From: Fuerstiella sp.
GTDB taxonomy: Bacteria > Planctomycetota > Planctomycetia > Planctomycetales > Planctomycetaceae
Length of the DNA: 64,000 nt
Reading direction: 5' to 3'
Assembly (NCBI GenBank): GCA_029247265.1
Contig: JAQWLN010000010.1
Coordinates: forward strand, 30,008-94,007
Positions 48,923 through 58,577 of the stretch are shown here, piece by piece (within the stretch, counting starts at the first letter, position 1; each line of letters starts with the position of its first letter). The notes beneath the pieces are model-generated. The model was not told the DNA's origin. It was given only the letters and a program-made list of their open reading frames with translations, and made no database searches. The translations under genes were made by a program, and so were the position numbers.

Positions 48923-51900
48923 ATGTCGCAATTGACCTTCCAGCATATGATTCTCAACGTCACGGTCCTGTCCGCGACGATGCTCAGCGGAATCGCAGAC
49001 GAACGGACCGATCTGTTTGAGAGCGTGATCCGCCCGATTTTGGTCGAACAATGCTCTGCCTGTCACGGCGATAAGAAACAGAGCGGTGAACTTCGAGTCG
49101 ATTCGCTGAAGGCATTGCTGCGGGGCGGAGACACCGGGCCAGCGATTGTCCCGGGACAATCGCACCGAAGTCTGCTCATGCAAGCCGTCGTCCGCAGCGA
49201 AGACCTGGCCATGCCTCCCGACAAGCCTCTGACGAAACCTCAGATTGACGCGCTGCAGAAATGGATTGACAGCGGAGCAGTATGGCCCAAAAGCACGGCG
49301 CAGCTGGAATCGATGACGGATCGTTCCGCGAAAACTCATTGGGCGTTTCAGCCCGTTCACAAACCAGAAGTTCCCCATCACAAGGACGCCTGGGGCACCA
49401 CACCGATTGACGCGTTTATCCTTCGGGCATTGAAAGCGAACAGTCTCAGTCATGCACCTCAGGCAGATCGCCGGACGCTGCTACGGAGGGCCAGCTACGC
49501 GGTCACTGGCTTGCCACCATCACCGGAAGCCGTCGCAGCATTCGCGAGCGATCAGCGCCCCGACAGCTGGCAGCAAGCCGTTGACAATCTGCTGAATTCT
49601 CAGCGCTATGGCGAACATCAGGCACGACACTGGCTGGACGTCGCCCGATACGCAGACACGAAAGGTTATGTCTACGGCCGCGAGGAACGCTTTTGGGTAC
49701 ACGCATGGACATATCGTGACTGGATTATCAACGCGTTTAACTCCGACATGCCCTATGATCGATTTCTATTGCTGCAGCTGGCCGCCGACCAGGTCGAAGA
49801 CCGGGCAGAAGGCGACCTGGCGGCCATGGGATTCCTAACGCTGGGTCGACGATTTCTGGGATTGAAGCACGACATCATCGACGACCGCATTGACGTCGTC
49901 TGCCGTGGCACCATGGGGCTGACTGTCAGTTGCGCGCGGTGCCATGACCACAAGTACGATCCGATTCCGACGGCAGACTACTATTCGCTGTACGGTGTCT
50001 TCGACAGCTGTGCCGAAGAGTTAGTGCCCCTCAGCCATGAGCCGGTTGCCGACAAAGCATTCGCTGATGAACTGGCCAAAAGAGTGAAGACTCTTGTGAA
50101 CACCCGACAGAAGCGGTGCGAAGAAACGTCAACACGGATTCGTAACCGCGTTGGCGACTACCTGCTGGCGCAGACCGAACTGCATAAATATCCGCCGGCC
50201 GGATTTGACCAGATCATCGCTGCAGACGATCTGCATCCACGAATCGTGTCACGATGGCAAACATGGCTGTACAACGCAAAACGCCGCAAGGATCCCGTGT
50301 TTCGTGCATGGCACGAATTCGCACAAATCCCTGCTGAAACCTTTTCCGCGAACTCGGCATCGGTCGCCCGGGAACTGTCGGAACTGAACGACGGACAACT
50401 CAATCCGCTGGTGGCCGCGGCATTTGCCACGGCGCCAGGGTCGTTTCTCGAGGTCGTTGACCGATACGCAGCACTGTTATCAACCGTCGACGCCGATTGG
50501 AAAGCGCTGACGCAATCTGCAGTGGGTCGCCAACGGCCCTTGCCACGATCTCTTGAGAATGCAGCCGAAGAACAACTGAGGCAGGTGATATACGGCGTGG
50601 GTTCGCCATGCGTCATTGCCGAAGAACATATTGCAAATACAGAAACACTGTTCAGTTCCGGAAACGTAAACGAGTTGTGGAAGCAACAGGGCGAAGTCGA
50701 CCGCTGGATTATCCAGGCAAAATACGACGTTCCGTACGCGATGACACTCATTGATCGTGCTGCTCCGTCAGAGCCGCGAATATTTCGTCGAGGCAACCCA
50801 GCCAGTCCGGGGGCGCCGGTGTCTCGGCGATTTCTTTCTTTGTTCTCGCCCGACTCAGAAACGCCGTTCACCATCGGGAGCGGGCGACGGGAACTGGCCG
50901 ACGCAATCATCGACCCCAATAATCCCCTGACAGCACGTGTCATGGTCAACCGAGTATGGACTCATATTTTTGGCGAAGGACTTGTCACGACGGCCAGCGA
51001 CTTTGGACTACGTGCTGAACGCCCGTCGCACCCGGAGTTGCTGGACTGGCTGACATCGTGGTTTATGGAAAACGACTGGAGTCTGAAGAAGCTGCATCGA
51101 CTTCTGCTGACATCCGCCGTGTTTCAGCAGACTGCACGTGGCCTTGACCCAAATGCCGTCCAGGCCGCTCAACAGATTGACCCAGATAACAGACTGTTGT
51201 GGCACATGACACCACGTCGCCTGACTTTTGAAGAATCTCGTGACTCATTATTGCAGGCAGCTGAGGATTTGCAGACAGAGATGGGAGGCAAGTCCTTCGA
51301 TCTGTTCAGCAAAGGCAGTCAGGTTCCACGACGCACGGTTTACGGCACGATCGACCGACAGTTTCTACCCGGCACGCTGCGGATGTTCGACTTTGCAAAT
51401 CCGGATCTGCACATTGCTCGGCGGTCCGAGACTACAGTTCCGCAACAGGCGCTGTTCTTTATGAATCATGAAATGGTGCTGGAGCAGGTACGCGTGCTGG
51501 CGGCAAAGTCGGCGAAAAAGGACGACTCGACGGCACGCATGACTCACCTGTTCCAACGCATCCTGCAGCGTGCCCCAACCTCGGCTGAGCTTCAGGATGC
51601 CATGCAACTGGTAACTTCTACTGAGGAAACAACCAACGAGCGCGAGTCACCAACAGTTGCTGACTGGAGCTACGGGTATGGCGAAGTCAATGAATCCGAT
51701 CATCAGATCGTCGATTTCAAACCGGTGCCACATTTCACGGGAACCGCCTGGCAGGGTGGTAACAAATGGCCGGACGCAAAACTTGGCTGGGTCAACCTGA
51801 CCGCCACAGGAGGCCATCCTGGAAACACTCGAAAGCACGCCTGTGTCCGCCGCTGGACGGCCCCCCGTGACATGACTGTCAGAATCACTTCAAGACTCAC

Positions 51901-52246
51901 CCACGAACCGGCTGCCGGAGACGGAATTCGGGTGTTCGTGCTGGCGTCAGAACACCGAGGCCTGCATTCCGTCAAAGCTCATCAGCAGACAGTCGACCTG
52001 AACACGGACGCCGTATCAGTGAAGACGGGTGACGCAGTCGACTTTGTTGTGGACATCGACAAAGTGCTGAACAATGACCAGTTCCTCTGGCAGATCTCAA
52101 TCGCCGACATTAACGAGACAGCCACCGGTCATTCACACTGGAATTCCCAGACTGATTTCGCACGTAACACGGTGCAGAAGCTTTCCGCATGGGAACAGCT
52201 GGCACATTTATTGTTGTGCACCAACGAATTCATGTTTGTAGACTGA
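48923..52246 (+). CDS. PSCyt1-DUF1549-DUF1553 protein (intact copy)
   Basis: The 1107-residue protein is the intact counterpart of the broken gene at 1.7-4.2 kb. A short signal peptide is followed by PSCyt1 with haem motif CSACHGDKKQSGE near residue 46, DUF1549 (RHWLDVARYADTKGY near 235), a second CxxCH in SCARCHDHKYDP near 335, and DUF1553 (LTARVMVNRVWTHIFGEGLV near 670). It is longer than usual: a beta-rich segment of roughly 170 residues (about 910-1080, including HFTGTAWQGGNKWPDAKLGW) is inserted before the final helical block WEQLAHLLLCTNEFMF. The family is thought to be periplasmic and haem-binding; no substrate is known. The DUF1501 gene follows 63 nt downstream. Confidence 0.9.
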   Translation: MSQLTFQHMILNVTVLSATMLSGIADERTDLFESVIRPILVEQCSACHGDKKQSGELRVDSLKALLRGGDTGPAIVPGQSHRSLLMQAVVRSEDLAMPPDKPLTKPQIDALQKWIDSGAVWPKSTAQLESMTDRSAKTHWAFQPVHKPEVPHHKDAWGTTPIDAFILRALKANSLSHAPQADRRTLLRRASYAVTGLPPSPEAVAAFASDQRPDSWQQAVDNLLNSQRYGEHQARHWLDVARYADTKGYVYGREERFWVHAWTYRDWIINAFNSDMPYDRFLLLQLAADQVEDRAEGDLAAMGFLTLGRRFLGLKHDIIDDRIDVVCRGTMGLTVSCARCHDHKYDPIPTADYYSLYGVFDSCAEELVPLSHEPVADKAFADELAKRVKTLVNTRQKRCEETSTRIRNRVGDYLLAQTELHKYPPAGFDQIIAADDLHPRIVSRWQTWLYNAKRRKDPVFRAWHEFAQIPAETFSANSASVARELSELNDGQLNPLVAAAFATAPGSFLEVVDRYAALLSTVDADWKALTQSAVGRQRPLPRSLENAAEEQLRQVIYGVGSPCVIAEEHIANTETLFSSGNVNELWKQQGEVDRWIIQAKYDVPYAMTLIDRAAPSEPRIFRRGNPASPGAPVSRRFLSLFSPDSETPFTIGSGRRELADAIIDPNNPLTARVMVNRVWTHIFGEGLVTTASDFGLRAERPSHPELLDWLTSWFMENDWSLKKLHRLLLTSAVFQQTARGLDPNAVQAAQQIDPDNRLLWHMTPRRLTFEESRDSLLQAAEDLQTEMGGKSFDLFSKGSQVPRRTVYGTIDRQFLPGTLRMFDFANPDLHIARRSETTVPQQALFFMNHEMVLEQVRVLAAKSAKKDDSTARMTHLFQRILQRAPTSAELQDAMQLVTSTEETTNERESPTVADWSYGYGEVNESDHQIVDFKPVPHFTGTAWQGGNKWPDAKLGWVNLTATGGHPGNTRKHACVRRWTAPRDMTVRITSRLTHEPAAGDGIRVFVLASEHRGLHSVKAHQQTVDLNTDAVSVKTGDAVDFVVDIDKVLNNDQFLWQISIADINETATGHSHWNSQTDFARNTVQKLSAWEQLAHLLLCTNEFMFVD

Positions 52247-52309
52247 ACCAACAGGCGGTAACCGAGGCACATTGTTCCGGCGAATGGTAATACAACTCCA
52301 CATCATCCC

Positions 52310-53758
52310 ATGACTCAACCACAAACAAGCCAACTGACTTCTCCTCTGCCAGGCACCGAAGTGTCTCGACGGTCGCTACTGCAACGCTCGGCGCTTGGGA
52401 TTGGTTCACTGGGACTGATCAACGCTCTGCAATCCGAGCAAACGGCCGCTGCAGAGCAACGGGCGCTGGAGACATCACTCAGCGCAAGATCAACCCATTT
52501 TGTTCCGCGAGCCAAACGAGTGATTCAATTCTTCCTGAACGGTGGACCGTCTCACGTCGACACGTTCGATCCGAAACCGATCCTGAAGAAGTACTCCGGC
52601 CGTACGGTCTCTGATAATCCCGCCACTGAACGCAAGACGGGAGCGGCACTGCCATCGCCATTTCGCTTTCGCAAATACGGACAGTCGGGAACTGAAGTCA
52701 GCGAATTGTTTCAGCAGACGGCAGCGCACATTGATGACATCGCTGTGATTCGGTCCATGTACGCAGAAGTGCCGAATCACGAGCCTTCACTCATGCTGAT
52801 GAATTGCGGGGATTCCGTGCAGACGCGGCCCAGCTTTGGAGCGTGGACACTGTACGGACTGGGAACCGAGAATCAGAACCTGCCGGGATTCGTAGCAATG
52901 TGTCCGGGAGGACTGCCGATTAAGGATACTGAAAACTGGCAGGCGGGATTTCTGCCAGGTTCGTTTCAGGGCAGTTACGTTGATTCGCAACACAAGGAAC
53001 TGAATCGACTGATTGAAAATATTGAACACCCGCATATTTCACGACAGGCCCAACGCAGACAACTTGATCTGTTGGCGAAATGGAATGCGGCCCACAAAGC
53101 GGACCGCTACGACGACCGATTGGATGCCAGAATTCAATCGTACGAACTCGCCTTTCGAATGCAGCAGGATGCCGCTGAAGCCTTCGACATTTCCAAGGAA
53201 CCGAAACACATTCACGACATGTACGGCACGAGTGTTCACGGTCGACAGACACTGATTGCCCGACGACTGCTCGATCGTGGGGTGCGTTTCGTACAGTTGT
53301 GGCACGGAGCCGGTCAGCCGTGGGATAACCACAGTGAAATCGAAGCCAACCACCGGAAACTCGCAGGTCAGATCGACCAGCCGATCGCCGCCCTTCTGAC
53401 TGATCTGAAGCAGAGCGGGATGCTGGATGACACCCTGGTCCTGTGGGGCGGGGAATTCGGGCGTACGCCGACCGTCGAATTGGCCACTAACGGTAAACCC
53501 ATTAACGGACGCGACCACAATCACTATGGCTTCAGCGTGTGGCTCGCCGGTGGCGGTATCAAGGGCGGCACAGTATACGGAGCCACGGATGAAATCGGTT
53601 TCAAAGCTGAAGAGAAACCCACCAGCGTGCATGATCTGCACGCTACGATGCTGTATGCCCTCGGCCTGAAGCATGAACAGCTGACATTCCGCTATGCCGG
53701 ACGCGATTTCCGTCTGACCGACGTTCACGGCAAAGTGATTCATGAAATCCTGCGATGA
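52310..53758 (+). CDS. DUF1501 family protein
   Basis: The 482-residue protein has a Tat-type signal (VSRRSLLQRSALGIGSLGL near 18-36), the FFLNGGPSHVDTFDPK block near 76-91, LWGGEFGRTPTVE near 380 and NGRDHNHYGFSVWLAGGG near 400. It is very like the DUF1501 protein at the left edge of the window, including the C-terminal TFRYAGRDFRLTDVHGKVI, which matches TFNYGGRDFRLTDVYGNVV there. It forms an operon with the preceding DUF1549/1553 gene. The pair sits inside the glycan locus. Function unknown. Confidence 0.9.
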   Translation: MTQPQTSQLTSPLPGTEVSRRSLLQRSALGIGSLGLINALQSEQTAAAEQRALETSLSARSTHFVPRAKRVIQFFLNGGPSHVDTFDPKPILKKYSGRTVSDNPATERKTGAALPSPFRFRKYGQSGTEVSELFQQTAAHIDDIAVIRSMYAEVPNHEPSLMLMNCGDSVQTRPSFGAWTLYGLGTENQNLPGFVAMCPGGLPIKDTENWQAGFLPGSFQGSYVDSQHKELNRLIENIEHPHISRQAQRRQLDLLAKWNAAHKADRYDDRLDARIQSYELAFRMQQDAAEAFDISKEPKHIHDMYGTSVHGRQTLIARRLLDRGVRFVQLWHGAGQPWDNHSEIEANHRKLAGQIDQPIAALLTDLKQSGMLDDTLVLWGGEFGRTPTVELATNGKPINGRDHNHYGFSVWLAGGGIKGGTVYGATDEIGFKAEEKPTSVHDLHATMLYALGLKHEQLTFRYAGRDFRLTDVHGKVIHEILR

Positions 53759-53821
53759 TGCGGCGGATGTCTTTCTTCCTGTTCCGTGGCGCCCCGTGGC
53801 AAACGGTTCAAGTAGCGGAGA

Positions 53822-54226
53822 TCATGACTGCCGAAAGTAGCTGGCCGCATTGCGGGGCTGAGATTTCTTTTTCCAATACGAACCAGTCCCCGGCTTCTGC
53901 AACTGCAGTGCATCACGCCGCATGAGCCGAAACACGACACCCATCGGCAGGAAGACAAACAGATATACCGAAAACAGGATAACCTCGGCCATGACGATTC
54001 CGATCGGAATCGCGGCAACCGACAACCCGATAAATAACGGCTTGACAGCTTTGGGTATCAGAAATGCCACCACGCCAACCACACCGCCAATGCCTGCCAT
54101 CGTGCCGATGACTGGTGTCGACGCGCGCCAAATCACGGCCAACAGCGGCAACGCGACAACAGAAATACCACCGAACTGTCTCAGCTGACGATCCGTCGGC
54201 TTCCAGTTGATCTCGACTAAGGGCAT
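53822..54226 (-). CDS. SxtJ-like small membrane protein
   Basis: The 134-residue protein resembles the SxtJ family, small membrane proteins commonly found next to NodU/CmcH-type carbamoyltransferases. It opens with MPLVEINWKPTDRQLRQFGG and has four hydrophobic segments (ISVVALPLLAVIW, IGTMAGIGGVVGVVAFLI, LFIGLSVAAIPIGIVMAEV, ILFSVYLFVFLPMGVVF), followed by a basic tail with GSYWKKKSQP. It is 106 nt downstream of the carbamoyltransferase on the same strand, which is the usual order. I looked for the small DUF5989 gene that often accompanies this pair and did not find it. Confidence 0.75.
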   Translation of the reverse strand: MPLVEINWKPTDRQLRQFGGISVVALPLLAVIWRASTPVIGTMAGIGGVVGVVAFLIPKAVKPLFIGLSVAAIPIGIVMAEVILFSVYLFVFLPMGVVFRLMRRDALQLQKPGTGSYWKKKSQPRNAASYFRQS

Positions 54227-54316
54227 GTTTAATTGTTTCTAACAGCGCTGCTGGATTCGATTGACTGGGAAATGAGAGCGGGGCGAATAGTTTCCGAGCG
54301 GCAGCTCGACTCGGCT

Positions 54317-54332
54317 GGCGGGCCGCCCCGCC
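54317..54332. terminator. GC hairpin after the carbamoyltransferase
   Basis: GGCGGG (54317-54322) pairs with CCCGCC (54327-54332) with a 4-nt loop, directly after the carbamoyltransferase stop on the minus strand. It resembles the hairpin at 23268-23285. There is no T-run, so termination is uncertain; attenuation before the SxtJ gene is possible. Confidence 0.35.
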
Positions 54333-56174
54333 TCAGTCAAGCTGAAACTGTTTCAAATGTTCTTCGCGCTGAGCTTCATTCATTTGATTTGCCTGATGAG
54401 TTTTCCTGATAACGTGGTGCCCGATAACCAGCACGTCCATGTCGGTCATCTGGAAGCAACGGAAGGCGTCTTCAGGAGTACAGACAATAGGTTCGCTGCG
54501 GACATTAAAGCTTGTATTGATCATCACAGGACAACCGGTCTTTTCATAGAACTGTGTCATCATCTGGTGCAGCAGTGGATTCCGGTCTGCTCCCACCGTT
54601 TGAATTCGCGCCGAAAAATCCACGTGCGTAATTGCCGGCATGGAGGACCGGACATAGTTCAGCTTCTCAATGCCAAAGCTCTGTTCGTAATCGTCCGGCA
54701 GTTCGTGACGATGTGCTTCCAGAACATCCGCCACGATCAGCATGTACGGTGACTCCTGTCCATTCTGCAGATCAAAGTAGTCGTGAACGTGTTCCTTCAA
54801 CACGATTGGTGCAAACGGCCGAAATGATTCCCGAAACTTGATCTTCAGGTTCATTACGGACTGCATCTTCTGGCTGCGAGCATCACCAATGATGCTGCGA
54901 GCGCCCAGTGCACGCGGCCCGAATTCCATCCGTCCCTGAAACCAGCCAATGACATTTTCGCTGTCAATCAGGTCAGCGACCTGTTCACACAGCTCATGAT
55001 CTGTCGCACACGTCTCAAATTCCGCATCGACGGACTTCAGAAATTCAGCGACCGTTTCGTCATCATACGATGGACCAAGATACGATCCTTTCTGAACGTC
55101 CGACTGCCGTGAGTGTCTGGGACGTTCCAGCAACTGGTGCCAGATAAACATGGCCGTGCCCAGGGCCCCGCCAGCGTCGCCGGCAGCAGGCTGAATCCAA
55201 ATATCGTCGAACGGGCTTTCCCGCAGCAAACATCCGTTGCCAACACAGTTCAGAGCGACGCCGCCCGCCATCACCAGGTTCTTCTCGCCCGTTGTTTCGT
55301 GCAGATGCTGAGCCGACTTCAGCATCACTTCCTCCGTCACCGCCTGCACGGACGCAGCCAGATCCATTTCCCGCTGAGTCAACTCCGATTCCGGCTGACG
55401 TGGCGGTCCCCCAAAAAGTTTGTGGAACCGGTCAGACGTCATCGTCAGCCCCTGACAATAGTTGAAGTAGCTCATGTCCATGTGGAATGAACCGTCTTCC
55501 TTCAGCTCCATCACGTGGTCCAGTATCAGACTACGGAACCTCGGCTCTCCGTAAGGCGCAAGTCCCATGATCTTGTATTCACCGCTGTTTACTCGAAAAC
55601 CGGTGTAGTACGTGAAAGCCGAGTAGAGCAGGCCCAGCGAATGGGGAAAACGCAGTTCGTCCGTCAGTTCAATGCGGTTGCCTTTCCCAACACCCATGCA
55701 GGAGGTCGACCATTCGCCGACACCGTCCAGCGTCATGATCGCGGCGGATTCAAACGGCGAAGGAAAGAATGCGCTGGCGGCATGAGATTCGTGATGATCG
55801 GTGAATACGATGTTCCCATCGTACTCGCCGCCCAGTCCTTTACGTATCTCCCTGGGCAAATGCAGCTTCTGCTTCAGCCACAGCGGAATGGCCTGGCGAA
55901 ATGATCGATACCCCCGAGGGACGTATGCCAGATAAGTTTCCAGCAGTCGCTCAAACTTGGTGAACGGCTTGTCATAGAAGCCAACGTAATCCAGCTCCTT
56001 CGCGGCAACACCCGACTGCTGCAGACAAAAGTCGATCGCGTGGATCGGAAACTCGAAGTCATGTTTTTTGCGAGTAAACCGTTCCTCCTGTGCCGCAGCC
56101 ACGATCTCGCCATCAACGACCAACGCCGCGGCCGAATCATGATAGAAAGCAGAAATACCGAGAATAGCGGTCAT
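54333..56174 (-). CDS. Carbamoyltransferase (NodU/CmcH family)
   Basis: The 613-residue protein transfers a carbamoyl group from carbamoyl phosphate, through a carbamoyl-AMP intermediate, to a hydroxyl of a sugar or natural product. The N-terminal kinase-like domain starts ILGISAFYHDSAAALV and has AAAQEERFTRKKHDFEFP near residue 27. Further motifs are FTDHHESHAASAF near 125, VMAGGVALNCVGNG near 315, FGPRALGARSIIGD near 420 and PVMINTSFNVRSEPIVCTP near 560. ATG 56174 fits the family start and has an AGGA sequence upstream; the longer frame does not. In this locus the acceptor is most likely a sugar of the surface glycan, but that is inference. Confidence 0.92.
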   Translation of the reverse strand: MTAILGISAFYHDSAAALVVDGEIVAAAQEERFTRKKHDFEFPIHAIDFCLQQSGVAAKELDYVGFYDKPFTKFERLLETYLAYVPRGYRSFRQAIPLWLKQKLHLPREIRKGLGGEYDGNIVFTDHHESHAASAFFPSPFESAAIMTLDGVGEWSTSCMGVGKGNRIELTDELRFPHSLGLLYSAFTYYTGFRVNSGEYKIMGLAPYGEPRFRSLILDHVMELKEDGSFHMDMSYFNYCQGLTMTSDRFHKLFGGPPRQPESELTQREMDLAASVQAVTEEVMLKSAQHLHETTGEKNLVMAGGVALNCVGNGCLLRESPFDDIWIQPAAGDAGGALGTAMFIWHQLLERPRHSRQSDVQKGSYLGPSYDDETVAEFLKSVDAEFETCATDHELCEQVADLIDSENVIGWFQGRMEFGPRALGARSIIGDARSQKMQSVMNLKIKFRESFRPFAPIVLKEHVHDYFDLQNGQESPYMLIVADVLEAHRHELPDDYEQSFGIEKLNYVRSSMPAITHVDFSARIQTVGADRNPLLHQMMTQFYEKTGCPVMINTSFNVRSEPIVCTPEDAFRCFQMTDMDVLVIGHHVIRKTHQANQMNEAQREEHLKQFQLD

Positions 56175-56407
56175 AGAATTCCTGTGGCCACCTGGAGAAC
56201 TTAACGACATGGGCAGACAAACCGCGGCATTCTGCAACAGTTGATTTCACTCAGATGAAAAGCATCGCCAATATGGCGAACCAAAGACAGATCATCATTC
56301 GCTGAACGGAAATGTAGGTAAACTGCGGCCAGGAGACTATATCAGCCAATCATTAACGAGACGTTTGCGGCAGGTACCATGACTCCTACATGCCAGCAGT
56401 GTATCCG

Positions 56408-57484
56408 TCAGCCACGTTCTTTTCCGCTGCCGCGTACGTTTCTGTGTTTCCACGCTTCCACAATCTGACCAATCGTTTCTGTCAGACTCTGAGAGATATC
56501 CCAGCCAGGATAATGCTGCCGCATTTTTGACAGGTTGCTGTAGTAGCAAATGTGATCACCAATGCGATTTTCGTCGACGTACGTGTAAACCTGCTTCCGG
56601 CCGCTGAACGACTCCGCGATTTCGAAGGCTTCCAGAATCGAGCAACTGTTGTCCCGTCCACCGCCGATGTTATAGACCTCAGCCACACGTGGCGCGTCGA
56701 CAAAGGCATGAATGAATCGAGCAACGTCTTCGCTGTGGATATTATCCCGGACCTGTTTGCCCTTGTAGCCGAAGAACTTGTATTCCCGTCCTTCCAAATT
56801 GCACTTTACCAGGTAACTCAGGAAACCGTGCAGTTCCACGCCGCTGTGATTGGGCCCGGTCAGACAACCGCCGCGCAGACAGCACGTTGGCATGTTGAAG
56901 TAGCGGCCATACTCCTGCACCATCACATCTGCTGCCACTTTTGAAGCTCCGAACAGCGAATGCTTGGACTGGTCAATGGAAAACTCTTCCGGGATACCGT
57001 CAGCATATGTGTCGTCGTCGTAGTCCCAGCGAGTCTCCAGTTCTTTCAGGGCGATCGTGTTAGGGCGATCGCCGTAGACCTTGTTGGTCGACATATGAGC
57101 AAATGGCGACTCGGGACATGTCTGCCTGGCCGCCTCCAGCAGGTTCAATGTGCCAACGGCATTAGTGTCGAAGTCGTCGAACGGAATCGCGGCAGCACGG
57201 TCGTGACTGGGTTGAGCCGCCGTGTGCACGATCGCGTCCGGCTGAATCGTCTTCATCAGATCCAGCACACCGTCGCGGTTGCGGATGTCGATTTCGTGGT
57301 GTGCAAATCCGTCGATTCGATCGGTAAGTCGCTGTTGATTCCAGCGAGTGTCCCCCTGCGGACCGAAAAAGACGGCTCGCTGATTGTTGTCGACGCCATG
57401 AATCTTCCATCCGGCCGTCGCAAAGTAGATGCAGACTTCTGACCCGATCAGACCGGACGAACCTGTAACAAGTAGTTTTTTCAT
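56408..57484 (-). CDS. NAD-dependent sugar epimerase/dehydratase (CDP-paratose 2-epimerase-like)
   Basis: The 358-residue protein is an extended SDR enzyme acting on a nucleotide sugar. The cofactor loop is [14 protein letters not shown] at 4-17, and [14 protein letters not shown] near 131 is typical of the CDP-tyvelose/paratose epimerase group. The catalytic YxxxK position reads SLFGASK (near 175), with Phe where Tyr is expected; I recall this variant in some relatives, so it may be a subfamily trait. It is 24 nt downstream of a second SDR gene of the same kind. No CDP-sugar synthesis genes are in the window, so the true nucleotide is uncertain. Confidence 0.82.
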   Translation of the reverse strand: MKKLLVTGSSGLIGSEVCIYFATAGWKIHGVDNNQRAVFFGPQGDTRWNQQRLTDRIDGFAHHEIDIRNRDGVLDLMKTIQPDAIVHTAAQPSHDRAAAIPFDDFDTNAVGTLNLLEAARQTCPESPFAHMSTNKVYGDRPNTIALKELETRWDYDDDTYADGIPEEFSIDQSKHSLFGASKVAADVMVQEYGRYFNMPTCCLRGGCLTGPNHSGVELHGFLSYLVKCNLEGREYKFFGYKGKQVRDNIHSEDVARFIHAFVDAPRVAEVYNIGGGRDNSCSILEAFEIAESFSGRKQVYTYVDENRIGDHICYYSNLSKMRQHYPGWDISQSLTETIGQIVEAWKHRNVRGSGKERG

Positions 57485-57508
57485 GTTATCTTCGTCGGCT
57501 CGGGGCTG

Positions 57509-58577
57509 CTATTTCGAGAACCCAATCCAGTCAGACTGACTTTCCGCAAACGTCGCAATTTCCGTCAGAATCTGTTGTACCGAAGTTGCGGGTTCCCAAC
57601 CCCATTCCTGAGCAGCCATCGAAGAGTCCAGCACCACCCATGGCAGGTCAAAAGGTCTCGGAGTCGCGTCCGCCCCGATGGCTCGATGGCCCCAGCGGTC
57701 CGCACACCAGTGACTGAGCTGGGCGAGAGACATCGCTGACTTAACACCACCAGAAACGTTGACGACCGGAGACCGGTCACTGTTTGTTTCGGTACATTGC
57801 TTCAACAGCAACGGAACAAGATCTCGAGGATGCAGGCAATCTCGAACCTGGTACCCATGACCACCAAAGCCAATGTACTTCAACGAACGCTGTTCTTTCC
57901 AGCTGTGCAGCCAGAACGCGAAAATCCCCTGATCGGCCTTACCGAACTGCCCCGCTCCCGCCATGACGCCGCAGCGATTGATCCAGACAGGAAAGTCAAA
58001 GGTCAGGCCATATTCCAGAGCCAGCAGTTCCGATGACAACTTTGTCGCGCCGTAGAGCGAAACCGGAGGAGTCGTCGAAAACTGCTCACTGATTCCCTGA
58101 TCGGTAAGCCCGGCCGGTAGTGACCCGTGCTGGGGCTGAAAGGCTTCTTCGTGTGGTGTCACATTCAATGCAGCCAGCGGCGGAATCGAATACACTCGGC
58201 TGGTGCTCAGCAATACGAACCCGGCTTTGTGCTGCTTACAGTATTCCAGCAGATTGACGGTTCCCAGCAGGTTGTAGTCAATCAATTGACGACTGCTCGA
58301 TTTGCCGTCCACACCGGCCAGCACACTTGGATTGGCAGCAGCGTCAATCACCCAGTCAACAGCACCAACGGCATCCAGGTCGGTGGCCAGCCGAATATCG
58401 CCGTAAACAACTTCGATCTCCCGGGCAGCCAGACGTTCTTTATTGTGCCAACTGCCACTGCGCGAAAGATTGTCGATACCGACAATCTGCAGATCCGCGG
58501 CGGATGAGTGCTCACGCAGCTGAAGGGCAGTCTCACTGCCGACAAAACCGCAAATGCCAGTGATGCAGAATCTTCAA
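57509..58577 (-). CDS. NAD-dependent sugar epimerase, frameshift just after the start
   Basis: Coding resemblance runs from about 58564 to the stop at 57509: ITGICGFVGSETALQL (cofactor loop), DWVIDAAANPSVLAGVDG, LLSTSRVYS and the catalytic SLYGATKLSSELLALEYG with an intact YxxxK. The expected start is TTG at 58577, overlapping the stop of the upstream gene as TTGA and reading (M)KIL, but one extra base (C at 58565), or loss of two, puts it out of frame with ITGICGF. No ATG or GTG exists upstream in the correct frame; the first GTG is 71 codons in. Either a sequence error, a rare start codon, or a recent mutation explains this. It pairs with the SDR gene downstream. Confidence 0.72.
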
